Source of the DNA: DATKBT01 sp035546295
Lineage (GTDB): Bacteria > Acidobacteriota > Thermoanaerobaculia > Multivoradales > Multivoraceae
DNA: 19,883 nucleotides
NCBI GenBank assembly: GCA_035546295.1
Contig: DATKBT010000083.1
Span: forward strand, 1-19,883
Direction: 5' to 3'
This document shows positions 1 to 7,499 of this stretch, piece by piece. The position numbers and the translations under genes are program-made. The number at the start of each line of letters is the position of its first letter. The first letter of the stretch is position 1. The notes under the pieces were generated by a model. It was not told the origin of the DNA, did no database searches, and was given only the letters and a program-made list of their open reading frames with translations.

Positions 1-631
1 CCAGCGCGGCGCCCGATCCGGCCGAGACCGAGGAGAAGGTGTAGTCGCCGCCGGTGAGCTGGAGGACGCCGCCGGTCCCGATCGTCAGGGCGCCGTAGGA
101 GCCCTCCGCCAGCACCACCGTGGCGCCGTTCGCGACCGCCACGTCACCCTCCGAGGGCCGGTCCGACGGCTCCGCCAGCGGCGGCAGCTCGGAGAAGACC
201 GGCAACGCCAGGGGCGAGACCTGGGCGCCCTCGATCGTGCCGTCGTTCGACAGGTGGTTGAAGACGACGTCACCGCCGATGACGGCGGCGCTGTCGATGT
301 CGATGCCGTTGGCCCGGAGCGAGTGGCCGGCGGCGGTCGTAACCGCCCGATCGAGGGATAGCTCGGCCTCGCCGAGCACCGGCCCGGGGCTCGCGTCGTT
401 GACCACCAGGTCGCCCGAGAGGACCTTCACGTCGCGGTCGATCTGGATGCTGTTGAAGGCGAGCAGGACCGCGTTGCCGACTCCGGGGAGCGCGAGCGAC
501 CCGATGGCGGTCTCCCGGACGAGGCCGGCCTGACGGCTCGAGGCGAGGGTCTGGGAGGTGGGGATCGTCGCCCCCAGGGCGACGAGGGCGACAGCGACCA
601 CGAGAACGGCGGGCGAGGAACGACGGGCCAT
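1..631 (-). CDS. Secreted protein of unknown function, probably beta-helical (3' end outside window)
   Basis: The frame opens at ATG 631-629 behind a good Shine-Dalgarno (GGAGG, about 6 bases upstream) and stays open to the window edge, giving the first 210 residues. Residues 1-30 form a signal peptide: a short basic start (MARRSS), then a hydrophobic VLVVAVALVALGA core. The mature part is rich in G, N, S, V and D with short repeating strand-turn patterns such as NGIDIDSAAVIGGDVVF and GTGGVLQLTGGDYTF. These look like the stacked strands of right-handed beta-helix or polymer-forming secreted proteins. I see no catalytic motif and do not recognise a named family. The third codon position is strongly G/C, which supports real coding. 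A surface or extracellular structural role is inference from the signal peptide and repeat-like texture. Confidence 0.75.
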   Translation of the reverse strand, partial: MARRSSPAVLVVAVALVALGATIPTSQTLASSRQAGLVRETAIGSLALPGVGNAVLLAFNSIQIDRDVKVLSGDLVVNDASPGPVLGEAELSLDRAVTTAAGHSLRANGIDIDSAAVIGGDVVFNHLSNDGTIEGAQVSPLALPVFSELPPLAEPSDRPSEGDVAVANGATVVLAEGSYGALTIGTGGVLQLTGGDYTFSSVSAGSGAAL

Positions 632-642
632 AGCGAGCCTCC

Positions 643-1073
643 AGGGGCGTCTATCGCCGTCTCGGGGCGAGAGGGAACGCCTCGAGGCGGAGAGTGGAAA
701 ATAGCAACGGGAACTGGCCCGGTAAACGTATCACGCGCCCCGAGCCTTGTAAAGCGCGAGGCGATCGGAGCGAGAGAGAGAATAGAAAACTTGCGATTGC
801 AAATATCGTTTCAACTCTACGCGCTGCGTGGATCGGACTCATGACCCGGTGAAACCGCTGAAGGAACACCAGGGGCGACAGCCGCTCGCCGGGCGGTGGC
901 GACTGGACGCGCCTGGATCTTCGACGCCGCGACCCTCGAGCAGCGGTGGTCCTCGCCTCCGAGTAGCGATTCACCCCCTGCGCAAGCACCGGTGCTTCGG
1001 GCGCGTTACACTCCGGCCGGCCCGCGGAACGGGTCGCCATCCACCACAGGACCGCTTTGCCGGAGCTCGCGTC
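643..1073. promoter_or_regulatory. Divergent intergenic region between the secreted protein and the DUF885 gene
   Basis: This stretch of about 430 bases separates two divergently transcribed exported-protein genes and should hold both promoters. It contains a clearly AT-richer patch at about 779-816, unusual against the surrounding GC, with TTGCGA/TTGCAA and TATTCT-like elements on either strand but no clean pair at standard spacing. Closer to the DUF885 gene lies a 14-base palindrome (984-997) followed by a TACACT hexamer (1007-1012) that could serve as a -10 box. I find no RNA gene or small ORF with coding-like codon use here. Confidence 0.4.
984..997. repeat. 14-base perfect palindrome AAGCACCGGTGCTT
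   Basis: The sequence reads identically on both strands over 14 bases and lies 10 bases upstream of a TACACT hexamer and about 77 bases upstream of the DUF885 start codon. A dimeric regulator site is possible. No second copy was noticed in the window, so the role is speculative. Confidence 0.35.
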
Positions 1074-2846
1074 ATGAGACGACTGGTCATCTCCCTGTGC
1101 CTCGCCATCCTCACCGCCTTCGGCCTCGCCGCCGCCGACAGGGACGAGGCGGGCCGCCTCCACGAGCTCTTCGAGCGCGAGTGGGAGTGGCGCCTCGAGG
1201 AGAACCCCCTGCTCGCGACCGACGTCGGCCGCCACGACTACGACGACCGGCTGCCCTCGGCCGCGGCCGCGGACCACGAGCGCCGGGCGCAGGCGACCCG
1301 CGGCTTCCTCGCCGACCTCGACGGCATCGACCGCGCCGAGCTCGGCACCGAGGACCGGGTGAGCTACGACATCTTCCGGCGGCAGCTCGAGGAGCGCCTC
1401 GCCGAGCACGCGTTCGGCGACTGGCAGATCCCGATCAACGCCGACTCCGGCTTCCACATCGGCCTCGCCCGGCTGCCGGAGGAGGTGCCGCTCGCGACGG
1501 TCGAGGGCTACGAGAGCTACCTCTCCCGCCTCGGCGCCTTCCCGCGCTACTTCGGAGAGCAGATCGCCAACATGCGCCTCGGGCTCGAGCGGGGCATGAC
1601 GATCCCCATGGCGGTGCTCGCCGGCTACGAGGCGACGATCGCCGCGCACGCCGTCGAGGACCCGACCGAGAGCGTTTTCTGGGCGCCGTTCGCGGCCTTC
1701 CCGACCGGCGTCCCGGCCGCCGAGCACGAGCGGCTCCGGGCCGCCGGGCGCCAGGCGATCCGCGAAGCCGTGGTCCCGGCCTACCGGAGCTTCCTCCGCT
1801 TCTTCGAGGCGGAGTACGTGCCGGGAGCGCGGGAGACCCTGGGCGCCTCGGAGCTGCCCGACGGCGAGGCGTACTACGCCCACCTGGTCCGCCACTTCAC
1901 GACCCTCGACGTCTCCCCCCGTGAGGTCCACGAGATCGGCCTGGGCGAGGTGGCGCGGATCCAGTCGGAGATGCACGAGGTGATCGCCGAGGTCGGCTTC
2001 GGGGGCTCGTTCGCGGAGTTCCTCGCCTTCCTCCGGACCGACCCCCGCTTCTACCCGAGGAGCGGCGAGGAGCTGCTCAAGCAGGCGGCCTGGATCGCCA
2101 AGAAGATGGACGGCAAGCTGCCGTCGCTGTTCAAGACCCTGCCGCGCCTGCCCTACGGGGTCGAGCCGGTCCCCGACCACATGGCGCCCAAGTACACCGC
2201 CGGCCGCTACGTCGGGGCGCCCAAGGGGAGCACCCGGGCCGGGACCTACTGGGTCAACACCTACGACCTCCCGAGCCGCACGCTCTACACGCTGGAGGCC
2301 CTCACCCTCCACGAGGCGGTGCCCGGCCATCACCTGCAGAACGCGCTCGCCCAGGAGCTCGAGGACCTCCCCGACTTTCGCCAGTTCTCCTACCTCTCGG
2401 CCTTCGGCGAGGGCTGGGGGCTCTACTCGGAGCGCCTCGGCCTCGAGGCCGGCTTCTACACCGACCCCTACGCGAACTTCGGCCGCCTGACCTACGAGAT
2501 GTGGCGCGCCTGCCGGCTGGTCGTCGACACCGGCCTCCACGCCATGGGCTGGAGCCGCGAGCAGGCGATGGACTACCTCGCCACCCGCACCGCCCTGTCG
2601 CTCCACGAGGTCACGACCGAGACCGACCGCTACATCTCCTGGCCCGGCCAGGCCCTGGCCTACAAGATGGGCGAGATCGAGATCCGGAAGCTCCGCCGGC
2701 GCGCCGAGGACGCCCTCGGCACCGGCTTCGACGTCCGCGAGTTCCACGACGCGGTCCTCCTCCACGGCTCGGTGCCGCTGCCGGTGTTGGAGGAGAACGT
2801 CGAGCGCTGGATCGCGGAGGAGATGGGCGACTCACCCGCTGGCTAG
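1074..2846 (+). CDS. DUF885 family exported protein, probable zinc-dependent peptidase-like hydrolase
   Basis: The product has 590 residues, close to the usual length for DUF885 proteins. Residues 1-21 (MRRLVISLCLAILTAFGLAAA) are a signal peptide, so the protein acts outside the cytoplasm. The start at 1074 is chosen because it gives this signal peptide and has a GGAG eight bases upstream; the frame is open further upstream but that part is not protein-like. The family motif HEAVPGHH lies at residues 413-420, and the region around it (TLEALTLHEAVPGHHLQ, then GEGWGLYSERLG) is typical of DUF885. This family is thought to be a metallohydrolase related to M32/M3-like peptidases, but the substrate is not known from sequence. 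It stands alone, with about 265 bases to the next gene. Family assignment is firm; the reaction is inference. Confidence 0.92.
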   Translation: MRRLVISLCLAILTAFGLAAADRDEAGRLHELFEREWEWRLEENPLLATDVGRHDYDDRLPSAAAADHERRAQATRGFLADLDGIDRAELGTEDRVSYDIFRRQLEERLAEHAFGDWQIPINADSGFHIGLARLPEEVPLATVEGYESYLSRLGAFPRYFGEQIANMRLGLERGMTIPMAVLAGYEATIAAHAVEDPTESVFWAPFAAFPTGVPAAEHERLRAAGRQAIREAVVPAYRSFLRFFEAEYVPGARETLGASELPDGEAYYAHLVRHFTTLDVSPREVHEIGLGEVARIQSEMHEVIAEVGFGGSFAEFLAFLRTDPRFYPRSGEELLKQAAWIAKKMDGKLPSLFKTLPRLPYGVEPVPDHMAPKYTAGRYVGAPKGSTRAGTYWVNTYDLPSRTLYTLEALTLHEAVPGHHLQNALAQELEDLPDFRQFSYLSAFGEGWGLYSERLGLEAGFYTDPYANFGRLTYEMWRACRLVVDTGLHAMGWSREQAMDYLATRTALSLHEVTTETDRYISWPGQALAYKMGEIEIRKLRRRAEDALGTGFDVREFHDAVLLHGSVPLPVLEENVERWIAEEMGDSPAG

Positions 2847-3053
2847 CCCGAGGCGGTGTCTCAGGAGTCGGACGGGCCGTCGCTCCTGGTCACCGCGTAG
2901 GGCGGATCGACCTGCCACAAGCCGTTGCTCGGGAAAGCCCAGGGCCCGAACGTCGCTACCCCTCGCAGCCGGCGCCAAAGCCTCGACCCGCCCGCCACCC
3001 TCCAGCTTCGAGGAACGACTTTGACGGAAACCCTGCCTCAGGAGAACCAAGGC

Positions 3054-3083
3054 TTGACGTTCTGGTGAAGCGCTTGTTAGGAT
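3054..3083 (+). promoter_or_regulatory. Sigma70-type promoter for the CxxCH protein gene
   Basis: TTGACG at 3054-3059 is a near-consensus -35 box, followed after 18 bases by TAGGAT at 3078-3083 as a -10 box. Transcription would begin near 3090, giving a 5' untranslated leader of about 24 bases that contains the Shine-Dalgarno of the gene starting at 3114. Position, spacing and orientation all agree. Confidence 0.55.
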
Positions 3084-3113
3084 TGAGTAAACTCACAGAA
3101 CCTGGAGGTGACT

Positions 3114-4769
3114 ATGGAGAACCGGTATGCGTTCACCGCCTTCCGACTCGGCCGCCGCCTTGCCAACACGTCCAAAGCAAGCGCTTGGCTCACACCGGGC
3201 GCCGCGCTGCTCCTGGCCGGCGCCCTGTTGCTGAGCTTCCACCTGCCGGCTGCGCCGGCGGCCTCGACGGCGGAGCCGCAGGCCGCGGCCCCGCAGGGCT
3301 GCGCGGGAATGCTGCCCGACTTCACGCAGTCGACGCCCCCCGCCGACTACGCCGGCACTCTCCCGGCGAGCCAGACCGACCTCGCGGTCTTCGCGTGGCA
3401 GCACTTCGTGGCCTTGAGCTGGGGCGCCTCGTACTCGCCACCGCAAAACCAGACGCGCGGGACTCCCGGAGGAGGAACCTTCTTCGGCACCGGCGCACAG
3501 CCGGATCTCACCGTCTGGCAGACCTATCGCCACAAGAACGAGCTGTATCGAGCCAACGGAGCGGCCCCGGACAGCGACTACGACGATCCGCCGATCTACA
3601 CCTACAACAACACCACCAACACCAACAACCTGCCATCTCCCTGCGATCCCAAGAATGACACCAACCCCAGCGAATTCATCAACCTCGACGAGAACAGCCA
3701 ACTGGGCCTGTGCTACATGTTCGCTCAGCCCAGCGGATCGACGGCCCCGGGCCAGGTGCTCTTCCTGGCCAAGCTGAACGAGGCCAACTACGACTACATC
3801 GCCAGCAACCAGCTCTACACGCGGGCGAACCAGGACACCTACGGGAGCGTCAACAAGGCGGACCTCGCGACCTATGGCGCGATCTGTCAACAGACCGCGC
3901 CCACGACCTGCGCGCAGGACGTCACCAGCTCACCGTCGGCCGGCTATTGCCTGCCCTGCGGTGGAACCGGGTCCGAGGGGACGATCCACGTCAAGTCCGC
4001 GTGGCGCGCCCTGACCACGGCGGAGGCGAGTCAAGGTCGTTACTTCACGGCGCCGGTGGTCTTTTACCGACTCACCAGCGATTCGACGAACGTCTGCTAC
4101 ACGAACGATACCGGGACGACCTGGGGACTGATCGGACTGCACATCATTCACAAGACCGAGAAGTTCCCCGCGTTCTTCTTCGCCTCCTGGGAGCACGTCG
4201 ACAACATCGCCTCCAATCTCACGTTCGAGAACACGATCTATGGCGGACCGACGAGCACCGTCGGCAAGATGCTGCCCTATCAACGCGCGTCTCACAACGG
4301 ACAGACCCTGCCGTCCGCCGACGTCCAGGCGGTCAACCAGTGCGTTCAATCGACCATCGCCGCGAACAACGCGAGCTCGGTCTGGCAGTACTACCAGCTC
4401 GTCGGAGTCCAGGGCACCCCGGTCGACTATTCCAATTACCAGAGCGACCTCCCGAACTACTTCCTGGCCAACAACGTCATCGAGTCCAACGCCTTCTTCC
4501 AGAGCTTCGTCGGCAACGAAGCCACCTACAGCGCCACGGGCACCGGCCCCGAAGGGACCACCCTGGGGGTCAACGTGAACTACAATGGCGCTACTTTCGA
4601 CGTCGGCGGCTGCCAGGGCTGTCATGGCAACGCTCAGCAGGGCGGCACCGACATGAGCTTTCTCACGGCATCCGGAAGCAATACCACGAGCGCCGAAGCC
4701 ATCGGAGACTTCGAGAACCTCTTGTCTGAGCGGGTGAAGATGTACCTGGGCCACGTGCCGAAGAAATAG
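3114..4769 (+). CDS. Exported monoheme cytochrome-c-like protein of unknown function
   Basis: The product has 551 residues. ATG 3114 is preferred over the in-frame GTG 3108, because that GTG is part of the Shine-Dalgarno GGAGG (3104-3108). The N-terminus has a basic stretch and then a hydrophobic segment at about 26-45 (LTPGAALLLAGALLLSFHL), a signal peptide or anchor. Near the C-terminus C500-Q-G-C503-H504 is a single c-type heme site. In between are the motifs AVFAWQHFVALSW, TYRHKNELYRANG and WGLIGLHIIHKTEKFPAFFFASWEHVDN. I recall these from proteobacterial proteins annotated only as cytochrome c family, whose redox partner is unknown. Codon use is less GC-rich than in the DUF885 gene, with runs of Asn/Thr codons. 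The gene has its own promoter and a hairpin behind it, so it looks monocistronic. Confidence 0.8.
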   Translation: MENRYAFTAFRLGRRLANTSKASAWLTPGAALLLAGALLLSFHLPAAPAASTAEPQAAAPQGCAGMLPDFTQSTPPADYAGTLPASQTDLAVFAWQHFVALSWGASYSPPQNQTRGTPGGGTFFGTGAQPDLTVWQTYRHKNELYRANGAAPDSDYDDPPIYTYNNTTNTNNLPSPCDPKNDTNPSEFINLDENSQLGLCYMFAQPSGSTAPGQVLFLAKLNEANYDYIASNQLYTRANQDTYGSVNKADLATYGAICQQTAPTTCAQDVTSSPSAGYCLPCGGTGSEGTIHVKSAWRALTTAEASQGRYFTAPVVFYRLTSDSTNVCYTNDTGTTWGLIGLHIIHKTEKFPAFFFASWEHVDNIASNLTFENTIYGGPTSTVGKMLPYQRASHNGQTLPSADVQAVNQCVQSTIAANNASSVWQYYQLVGVQGTPVDYSNYQSDLPNYFLANNVIESNAFFQSFVGNEATYSATGTGPEGTTLGVNVNYNGATFDVGGCQGCHGNAQQGGTDMSFLTASGSNTTSAEAIGDFENLLSERVKMYLGHVPKK

Positions 4770-4776
4770 GCCCTCG

Positions 4777-4802
4777 GCGGCGGTCGCCGCAGCGACCGCC
4801 GC
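4777..4802. terminator. Hairpin between convergent genes
   Basis: An 11-base-pair perfect stem (GCGGCGGTCGC at 4777-4787, complement at 4792-4802) encloses a 4-base loop. It lies 8 bases after the plus-strand stop at 4769 and 12 bases beyond the minus-strand stop at 4814, so it could act for both converging transcripts. There is no T-run on either side, so if it terminates it does not follow the classic intrinsic pattern. Confidence 0.55.
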
Positions 4803-4813
4803 ACCGTCCGCGA

Positions 4814-5191
4814 CTAGACGGGAGCTTCGTAGGTCGCCCAGGCGACCGGGCTCTCCCGGAGCGTCACCCGCAGCGTGCCGGAGAAGATCGCGGCGACGCG
4901 CTCGCTGATCTTGCCGTGGAGATAGCGGCAGAGGTACTCGGTTGTGGTGTTGACGCCCTGGAACTCCGGCAGCTCGTCGAGGTTCTTGAACTCCATCGGC
5001 CGGAGGATCTCTTGCAGCGAGCTCTGGGCGCCGCCGAAGTCCACGATCAGGTTGTGCTCGTCGAGCTCGTCGGTCAGGTAGGTGACGTCGACCTCGAAGG
5101 TGATGACGTGTACGAGCTGCGCGGGACCGAAGATCTCCCCGGAGAGCGAGTGGGCGCATTTCCAATAGTCGCGGAACGTCAGCGAGAACAT
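4814..5191 (-). CDS. QueD/PTPS-fold protein lacking the canonical catalytic residues
   Basis: The product has 125 residues, the usual length of the 6-pyruvoyl/6-carboxytetrahydropterin synthase family. ATG 5191 has an ideal GGAGG seven bases upstream and overlaps the end of the decarboxylase gene by 13 bases. Family features present are an early CAHSL (His14), a beta-strand TFEVDVTYL, LIVDFG at 48-53, NLDELPEF at 70-77 and NTTTEYL with Glu85. What differs is the active site. The usual Cys before the metal-binding HGH is absent (FGPAQ at 21-25), HGH itself is reduced to a single His28 (VHVIT), and the catalytic Asp-His of the LDH motif is replaced by M66-E67-F68. From memory, a subfamily with FGPAQ occurs beside RibA and BchC-like dehydrogenase genes. 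It is therefore unlikely to be a normal queuosine enzyme; pterin binding or a new reaction is inference. Confidence 0.8.
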   Translation of the reverse strand: MFSLTFRDYWKCAHSLSGEIFGPAQLVHVITFEVDVTYLTDELDEHNLIVDFGGAQSSLQEILRPMEFKNLDELPEFQGVNTTTEYLCRYLHGKISERVAAIFSGTLRVTLRESPVAWATYEAPV

Positions 5192-6240
5192 GGGGTTCCT
5201 CCACTGGGTGGGTGTGATGGGGTCTGAAAGGAGCCGATCCTCGTTCCCATGAGGACGTGCTCGTTCTCGGCCCGTTCGTCGAGGACGACTCGGCCTTTCG
5301 GGAACAACAGGAGAATCGCCGATCCGCCGTAGGCGAAGTAGCCGAGCTCGTCGCCCTTGCGCACCGCGTCGCCGATCGCCCGTGTGTGCCGGACCGAGCT
5401 GACGGTGGCGATTCCCACGGTGACCATCCCGACCGGGCCGAACCGGGTGTCGAGCACGAAGAAACCTCGGCGGTGCTCGGTGAAGAACTGGCCCGGATAC
5501 TCGTCGCAGCCGAAGCAGAGGCCGCCGATCATGGCGCAGCGGGCGATCGTGCCGGTGACCGGAGCGTGGAATCGGTGGTAGTCCTGGACTCCGAGGAACA
5601 GCACCATCGCGGTGCCGTGGCGGAACTCGGCGGCGCAGCGGTCGCCGCCCAACAGCTCGTCGAGGCGCAAGCTCCTGCCTTTGACCTCCAGGAGCGTCTC
5701 CGGATCGAGGTCGAGCGGCGCCTGGACGGCGGAATCGGCGGGCGAGACCAAGACCGTGTCGTCGTCCGCCGCCGCGATCGGTCGCGCTCCCGGCTTCACC
5801 TTGCGGGTGAAGAGCTCGTTGAAAGAACGGAAACCCGCTTCGGGGACGACGAAGTCCGCGAGGTCGATCTCGGGGTGCTCGCTCCAGCGCGCGATCATCC
5901 ACGCGGAATCCTCGCTGTCGAGGAAGTCCCCCCGCGCCTGGGCGAAGCGGTTCAGCCACCCGGCGAGCGCCCTCTCTCTCACGAGCGCCAGGCCCTTCGG
6001 CGTCCGGTGGAGCTTCAAGAGCCGGTGGAGGAAGCTCTCTTCACGATCGATCGCCGGAAGCGACGTGCGCCACGCTTCGAAGAACCCGAAGAACCCCTCG
6101 AGAGTCATCGCGCCCCAGGGGTCTCCCGGCTGCTGGTCGCGGTCGCGGAGGGCGTCCTCGACTCGGCGCCGGAGAGGGGGGTCGACGGCCAGCAGCTCGA
6201 CGAGCTCGCGGACGACGTCAGAGTAGGCGGTCGCGCGCAT
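5179..6240 (-). CDS. Phosphatidylserine-decarboxylase-like pyruvoyl enzyme with N-terminal extension
   Basis: The product has 353 residues. ATG 6240 is chosen for its Shine-Dalgarno (GGAGAGG, six bases upstream); the start overlaps the preceding gene's end by 23 bases, suggesting coupled translation. The C-terminal half is a PSD domain: SPAD (Asp169), the paired histidines in YHRFHAPVTG (His222, His225), and the self-cleavage site G305-G306-S307, where cleavage before Ser307 would leave a pyruvoyl group. Residues 1-150 are a long soluble helical extension ending SFNELFTRKVKPGARP, with no transmembrane segment. It resembles the PSDC-type N-terminus of PSD homologues that decarboxylate free amino acids, such as fungal PsiD, rather than compact membrane-bound bacterial Psd. 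The neighbours (a PLP enzyme and a PTPS-like protein) also argue against a plain lipid role. Family is certain; substrate is unknown. Confidence 0.85.
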   Translation of the reverse strand: MRATAYSDVVRELVELLAVDPPLRRRVEDALRDRDQQPGDPWGAMTLEGFFGFFEAWRTSLPAIDREESFLHRLLKLHRTPKGLALVRERALAGWLNRFAQARGDFLDSEDSAWMIARWSEHPEIDLADFVVPEAGFRSFNELFTRKVKPGARPIAAADDDTVLVSPADSAVQAPLDLDPETLLEVKGRSLRLDELLGGDRCAAEFRHGTAMVLFLGVQDYHRFHAPVTGTIARCAMIGGLCFGCDEYPGQFFTEHRRGFFVLDTRFGPVGMVTVGIATVSSVRHTRAIGDAVRKGDELGYFAYGGSAILLLFPKGRVVLDERAENEHVLMGTRIGSFQTPSHPPSGGTPCSR

Positions 6241-7441
6241 GAGCGGCCTCTCCGGCCGGGGGCCCGATCCGATCCCGCCGAGGAGCCGACGCCAGCGAGC
6301 GTTCGACGACGGCAAAGAAACGGTCGACGTCCTCCGCGGAGTTGTAGAGATGCGGCGAAAGGCGCAGGTAGGAGTCGAGCTTCTCCACGAACACGTTCTC
6401 CCGCCGCAGGTCTTCGTGGATGCGGTCGGCGATCGGGAGCGGAAGCTCGATCCCGACCAGGTGACCGCCGTGATGGCGTGTCGGAACGCAGTCGAGCCCC
6501 AGCGCGCCGGCGCGCTCCGCGACCGACGTGGTCATCGCGCTCACCGTGGCGTAGATCTCCGGCACCCCCCAGCGCAGGACCTGCTCGATGCCGGCGGTGG
6601 CCTGCGGTACCGCGTTGAACACGTCGGCCTGCCCCTGATCGAAGCGCCGGGCGTCGCGATGGTAGGGCTGCTCGACGCTCAAGAACTGCTTCATCCAGCC
6701 AGCGCCGAAGCCGAAGTCCCGGCCGCTCGGGTTGTCCTCGATCGGGCGACCGCCGTGGTGCCGCGGCGCCACGTAGAGAAAGGATACGCCGTAGGGGCCG
6801 AAGAGCCACTTGTAGGAAGCGCAGACCAGGTAGTCCGGTCGAATCTCGCGCACGTCGGTGGGCAGGACGCCGACCGACTGCGTGGCGTCGACCACCAACA
6901 GAGCGCCGACCTCGCGCAGGGCCCGGCCGACCACCGGCAGGTCGACCAGGCTGCCGTTCGAGAAATGACAGTTCGGAACCGCCGCCAGGGCCGTGTCACG
7001 ATCAATCGCGGCCAGCACCCGCGGCGTCCAGTCGCCGTCCTGCGGGCGGGGTACGTGGCGCGTGGTGGCGCCGACTCGCGCCGCGAGCTGGGTCCAGGCG
7101 TAGACGTTGGAGGGAAATTGCTCGGCCAGGAGCACCAGGTTCTGGCCCGCCCGAACTTCCACGTTGGCTGCCGCCACGGCGACGCCGTAGCTGACCGAGG
7201 GTACGATCGCAACGTCTTCGGGCCGAGCGCCGATCACCCGCGCGAAGGCCTCCCGCGCGCGACGCGGCGAGTCGGCGAAGACCTTGCCTTCCATGGCCCA
7301 TGGTCTGGCTTTGCGGCGCAGCCCAGCCTCCCCGGCCTGGCGCACCGCATGAAGCAGCGGTGACATGTAGCCGCAGTTCAGGTAGGTGACCTCCTCGGCG
7401 AAGTCGAAGAGATGGCGTTGGCAGGGGATCGCGGTCGGCAG
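6218..7441 (-). CDS. Class V aminotransferase-fold PLP enzyme, probable CTG start
   Basis: This is a fold-type I PLP enzyme of the class V (cysteine desulfurase / isopenicillin epimerase) group. The PLP lysine is in CASYKWLFGPYG, the cofactor-binding aspartate in VVDATQSVG, and SVSYGVAVAAAN forms the phosphate loop. The first ATG is at 7366, but the in-frame sequence upstream reads FDFAEEVTYLNCGYMSP, a typical N-terminus for the family, so the protein must begin earlier. No in-frame ATG, GTG or TTG exists before the stop at 7486-7484. The best candidate is CTG at 7441-7439, six bases after AAAGGG; codon use turns strongly G/C-ending from there. That start gives 407 residues. It is the first gene of an operon with the decarboxylase. 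Whether it transaminates, desulfurates or lyses a C-S bond cannot be told. Confidence 0.82.
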   Translation of the reverse strand: MPTAIPCQRHLFDFAEEVTYLNCGYMSPLLHAVRQAGEAGLRRKARPWAMEGKVFADSPRRAREAFARVIGARPEDVAIVPSVSYGVAVAAANVEVRAGQNLVLLAEQFPSNVYAWTQLAARVGATTRHVPRPQDGDWTPRVLAAIDRDTALAAVPNCHFSNGSLVDLPVVGRALREVGALLVVDATQSVGVLPTDVREIRPDYLVCASYKWLFGPYGVSFLYVAPRHHGGRPIEDNPSGRDFGFGAGWMKQFLSVEQPYHRDARRFDQGQADVFNAVPQATAGIEQVLRWGVPEIYATVSAMTTSVAERAGALGLDCVPTRHHGGHLVGIELPLPIADRIHEDLRRENVFVEKLDSYLRLSPHLYNSAEDVDRFFAVVERSLASAPRRDRIGPPAGEAAHARDRLL

Positions 7442-7479
7442 ACTCTGCCCTTTCGAAGATTCGTAGGAAGGACGCGTGC

Positions 7480-7485
7480 TATTCT
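7480..7485 (+). promoter_or_regulatory. Possible -10 box TATTCT before the small ORF and GT8 gene
   Basis: TATTCT lies 14 bases before the ATG at 7500 in a short divergent region. Transcription would start near 7492, leaving almost no leader for the small ORF. No convincing -35 box at 17 bases is visible. Confidence 0.3.
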
Positions 7486-7499
7486 ACCCGCGACACGCT

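Noticed and set aside
820..905. Possible tRNA or glycine riboswitch in the divergent intergenic region
   Set aside because: No complete cloverleaf or T-arm could be folded and the glycine aptamer core sequences do not match.
651..2765. Long open frame (about 700 codons) on the minus strand across the DUF885 gene
   Set aside because: It lies antisense to a gene with a signal peptide and family motif; its protein is low-complexity Val/Gly/Glu/Arg, as expected from the opposite strand of GC-rich coding DNA.
5192..5230. preQ1 riboswitch before the QueD-like gene
   Set aside because: The region is coding sequence of the overlapping decarboxylase gene and no preQ1 motif is visible.
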